Of a stretch of DNA of 64,000 nt, positions 63,942 to 64,000 are shown one piece after another. Both the position numbers and the translations under genes were made by a program. The stretch spans positions 62,001 through 126,000 of the forward strand of contig NZ_JAQZAO010000004.1 of NCBI RefSeq assembly GCF_028737315.1, read 5' to 3'. This DNA is from Actinomycetospora lemnae. GTDB lineage: Bacteria; Actinomycetota; Actinomycetes; Mycobacteriales; Pseudonocardiaceae. Numbering within the stretch: position 1 is the stretch's first letter; the number at the start of each line of letters is the position of its first letter. Below the pieces are notes generated by a model. That model saw only the letters and a program-made list of their open reading frames with translations. It was not told the DNA's origin and did not search any database.

Positions 63942-64000
63942 GGCAGCGAACGGCGCGTTCGCTGCTTCTAGCGCAACGAACAGCGCGTTCGCTGCTGTCG
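63942..64000. repeat. Hairpin repeat (family II) downstream of purL, cut by the window end
   Basis: Two palindromic units, AGCGAACGGCGCGTTCGCT (63945-63963) and the similar CGAACAGCGCGTTCG (near 63977-63991), joined by GCTTCTAGC. It matches the coding-region copy at 26697-26750 (42/52) and probably terminates purL. Confidence 0.8.

Overview
The window is very GC-rich chromosomal DNA of a high-GC actinomycete. A Pseudonocardiales-type organism (Pseudonocardia/Actinomycetospora-like) is my inference from gene content, not something the sequence proves. The evidence is: actinobacterial dnaK-grpE-dnaJ-hspR order with HAIR operators; clpB beside a globin/reductase; a class II aldolase next to DUF3151; WXG100/EspC-like secreted proteins; AfsR-type regulators; many GTG starts; and many genes whose start codon lies 6-8 nt behind a TANNNT -10 box (leaderless architecture). 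From memory, the conserved genes correspond to two blocks of the Mycobacterium tuberculosis map (dnaK...purA...fba...pyrE...clpB, and purD...purB-purC-purS-purQ-purL), here joined and rearranged.

Layout. 1-3.5 kb: tail of a type IV secretion/conjugation-like module (truncated TrbL/VirB6-like membrane protein, TcpC-like protein, NlpC/P60 hydrolase). 3.5-12.6 kb: heat-shock block dnaK-grpE-dnaJ-hspR, a convergent globin/FAD reductase, and clpB; HspR sites precede dnaK (two) and clpB (one). 12.7-28.9 kb: accessory region with DoxX, two related SAM methyltransferases, a YdhR-like monooxygenase plus berberine-bridge-type flavin oxidase, two AfsR-type regulators, a PIG-L deacetylase, an MFS transporter, and a MarR/PEP-utilising phosphotransferase (rifampicin phosphotransferase-like) pair. 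29-36.6 kb: small lipoprotein, ABC-F ATPase, then an operon of conserved membrane protein, fused double SDR, pyrE and a TrmH-type methylase, followed by DedA and a proline-rich membrane protein. 36.6-42.9 kb: SigE-family sigma factor, fba, DUF3151, FUSC-like protein, a degenerate DAGK-like protein, purA, UBP zinc finger. 43-51.4 kb: GDPD lipoprotein, purD, a tandem duplication of an EspC-like/WXG-lytic transglycosylase pair, an aminotransferase and a K+ channel. 51.5-55.8 kb: a minus-strand signalling operon (receiver-PP2C phosphatase, CHASE3 histidine kinase, small response regulator) ending in threonine aldolase. 55.9-63.9 kb: purB, purC, a deacetylase-like protein, an MBL hydrolase, purS-purQ, an unknown gene and purL.

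How it works together. HspR probably represses its own operon and clpB through the HAIR sites. A 16-bp hairpin separates dnaK from grpE. Six de novo purine genes plus purA and pyrE make this a nucleotide-biosynthesis neighbourhood, mostly leaderless. The two EspC-like/WXG-transglycosylase pairs look like substrates of a type VII secretion system encoded elsewhere. Four families of hairpin repeats, each seen twice, lie in gaps of every orientation; one copy is read in frame inside an AfsR-type regulator. No tRNA, rRNA, CRISPR, IS element or integrase was seen.
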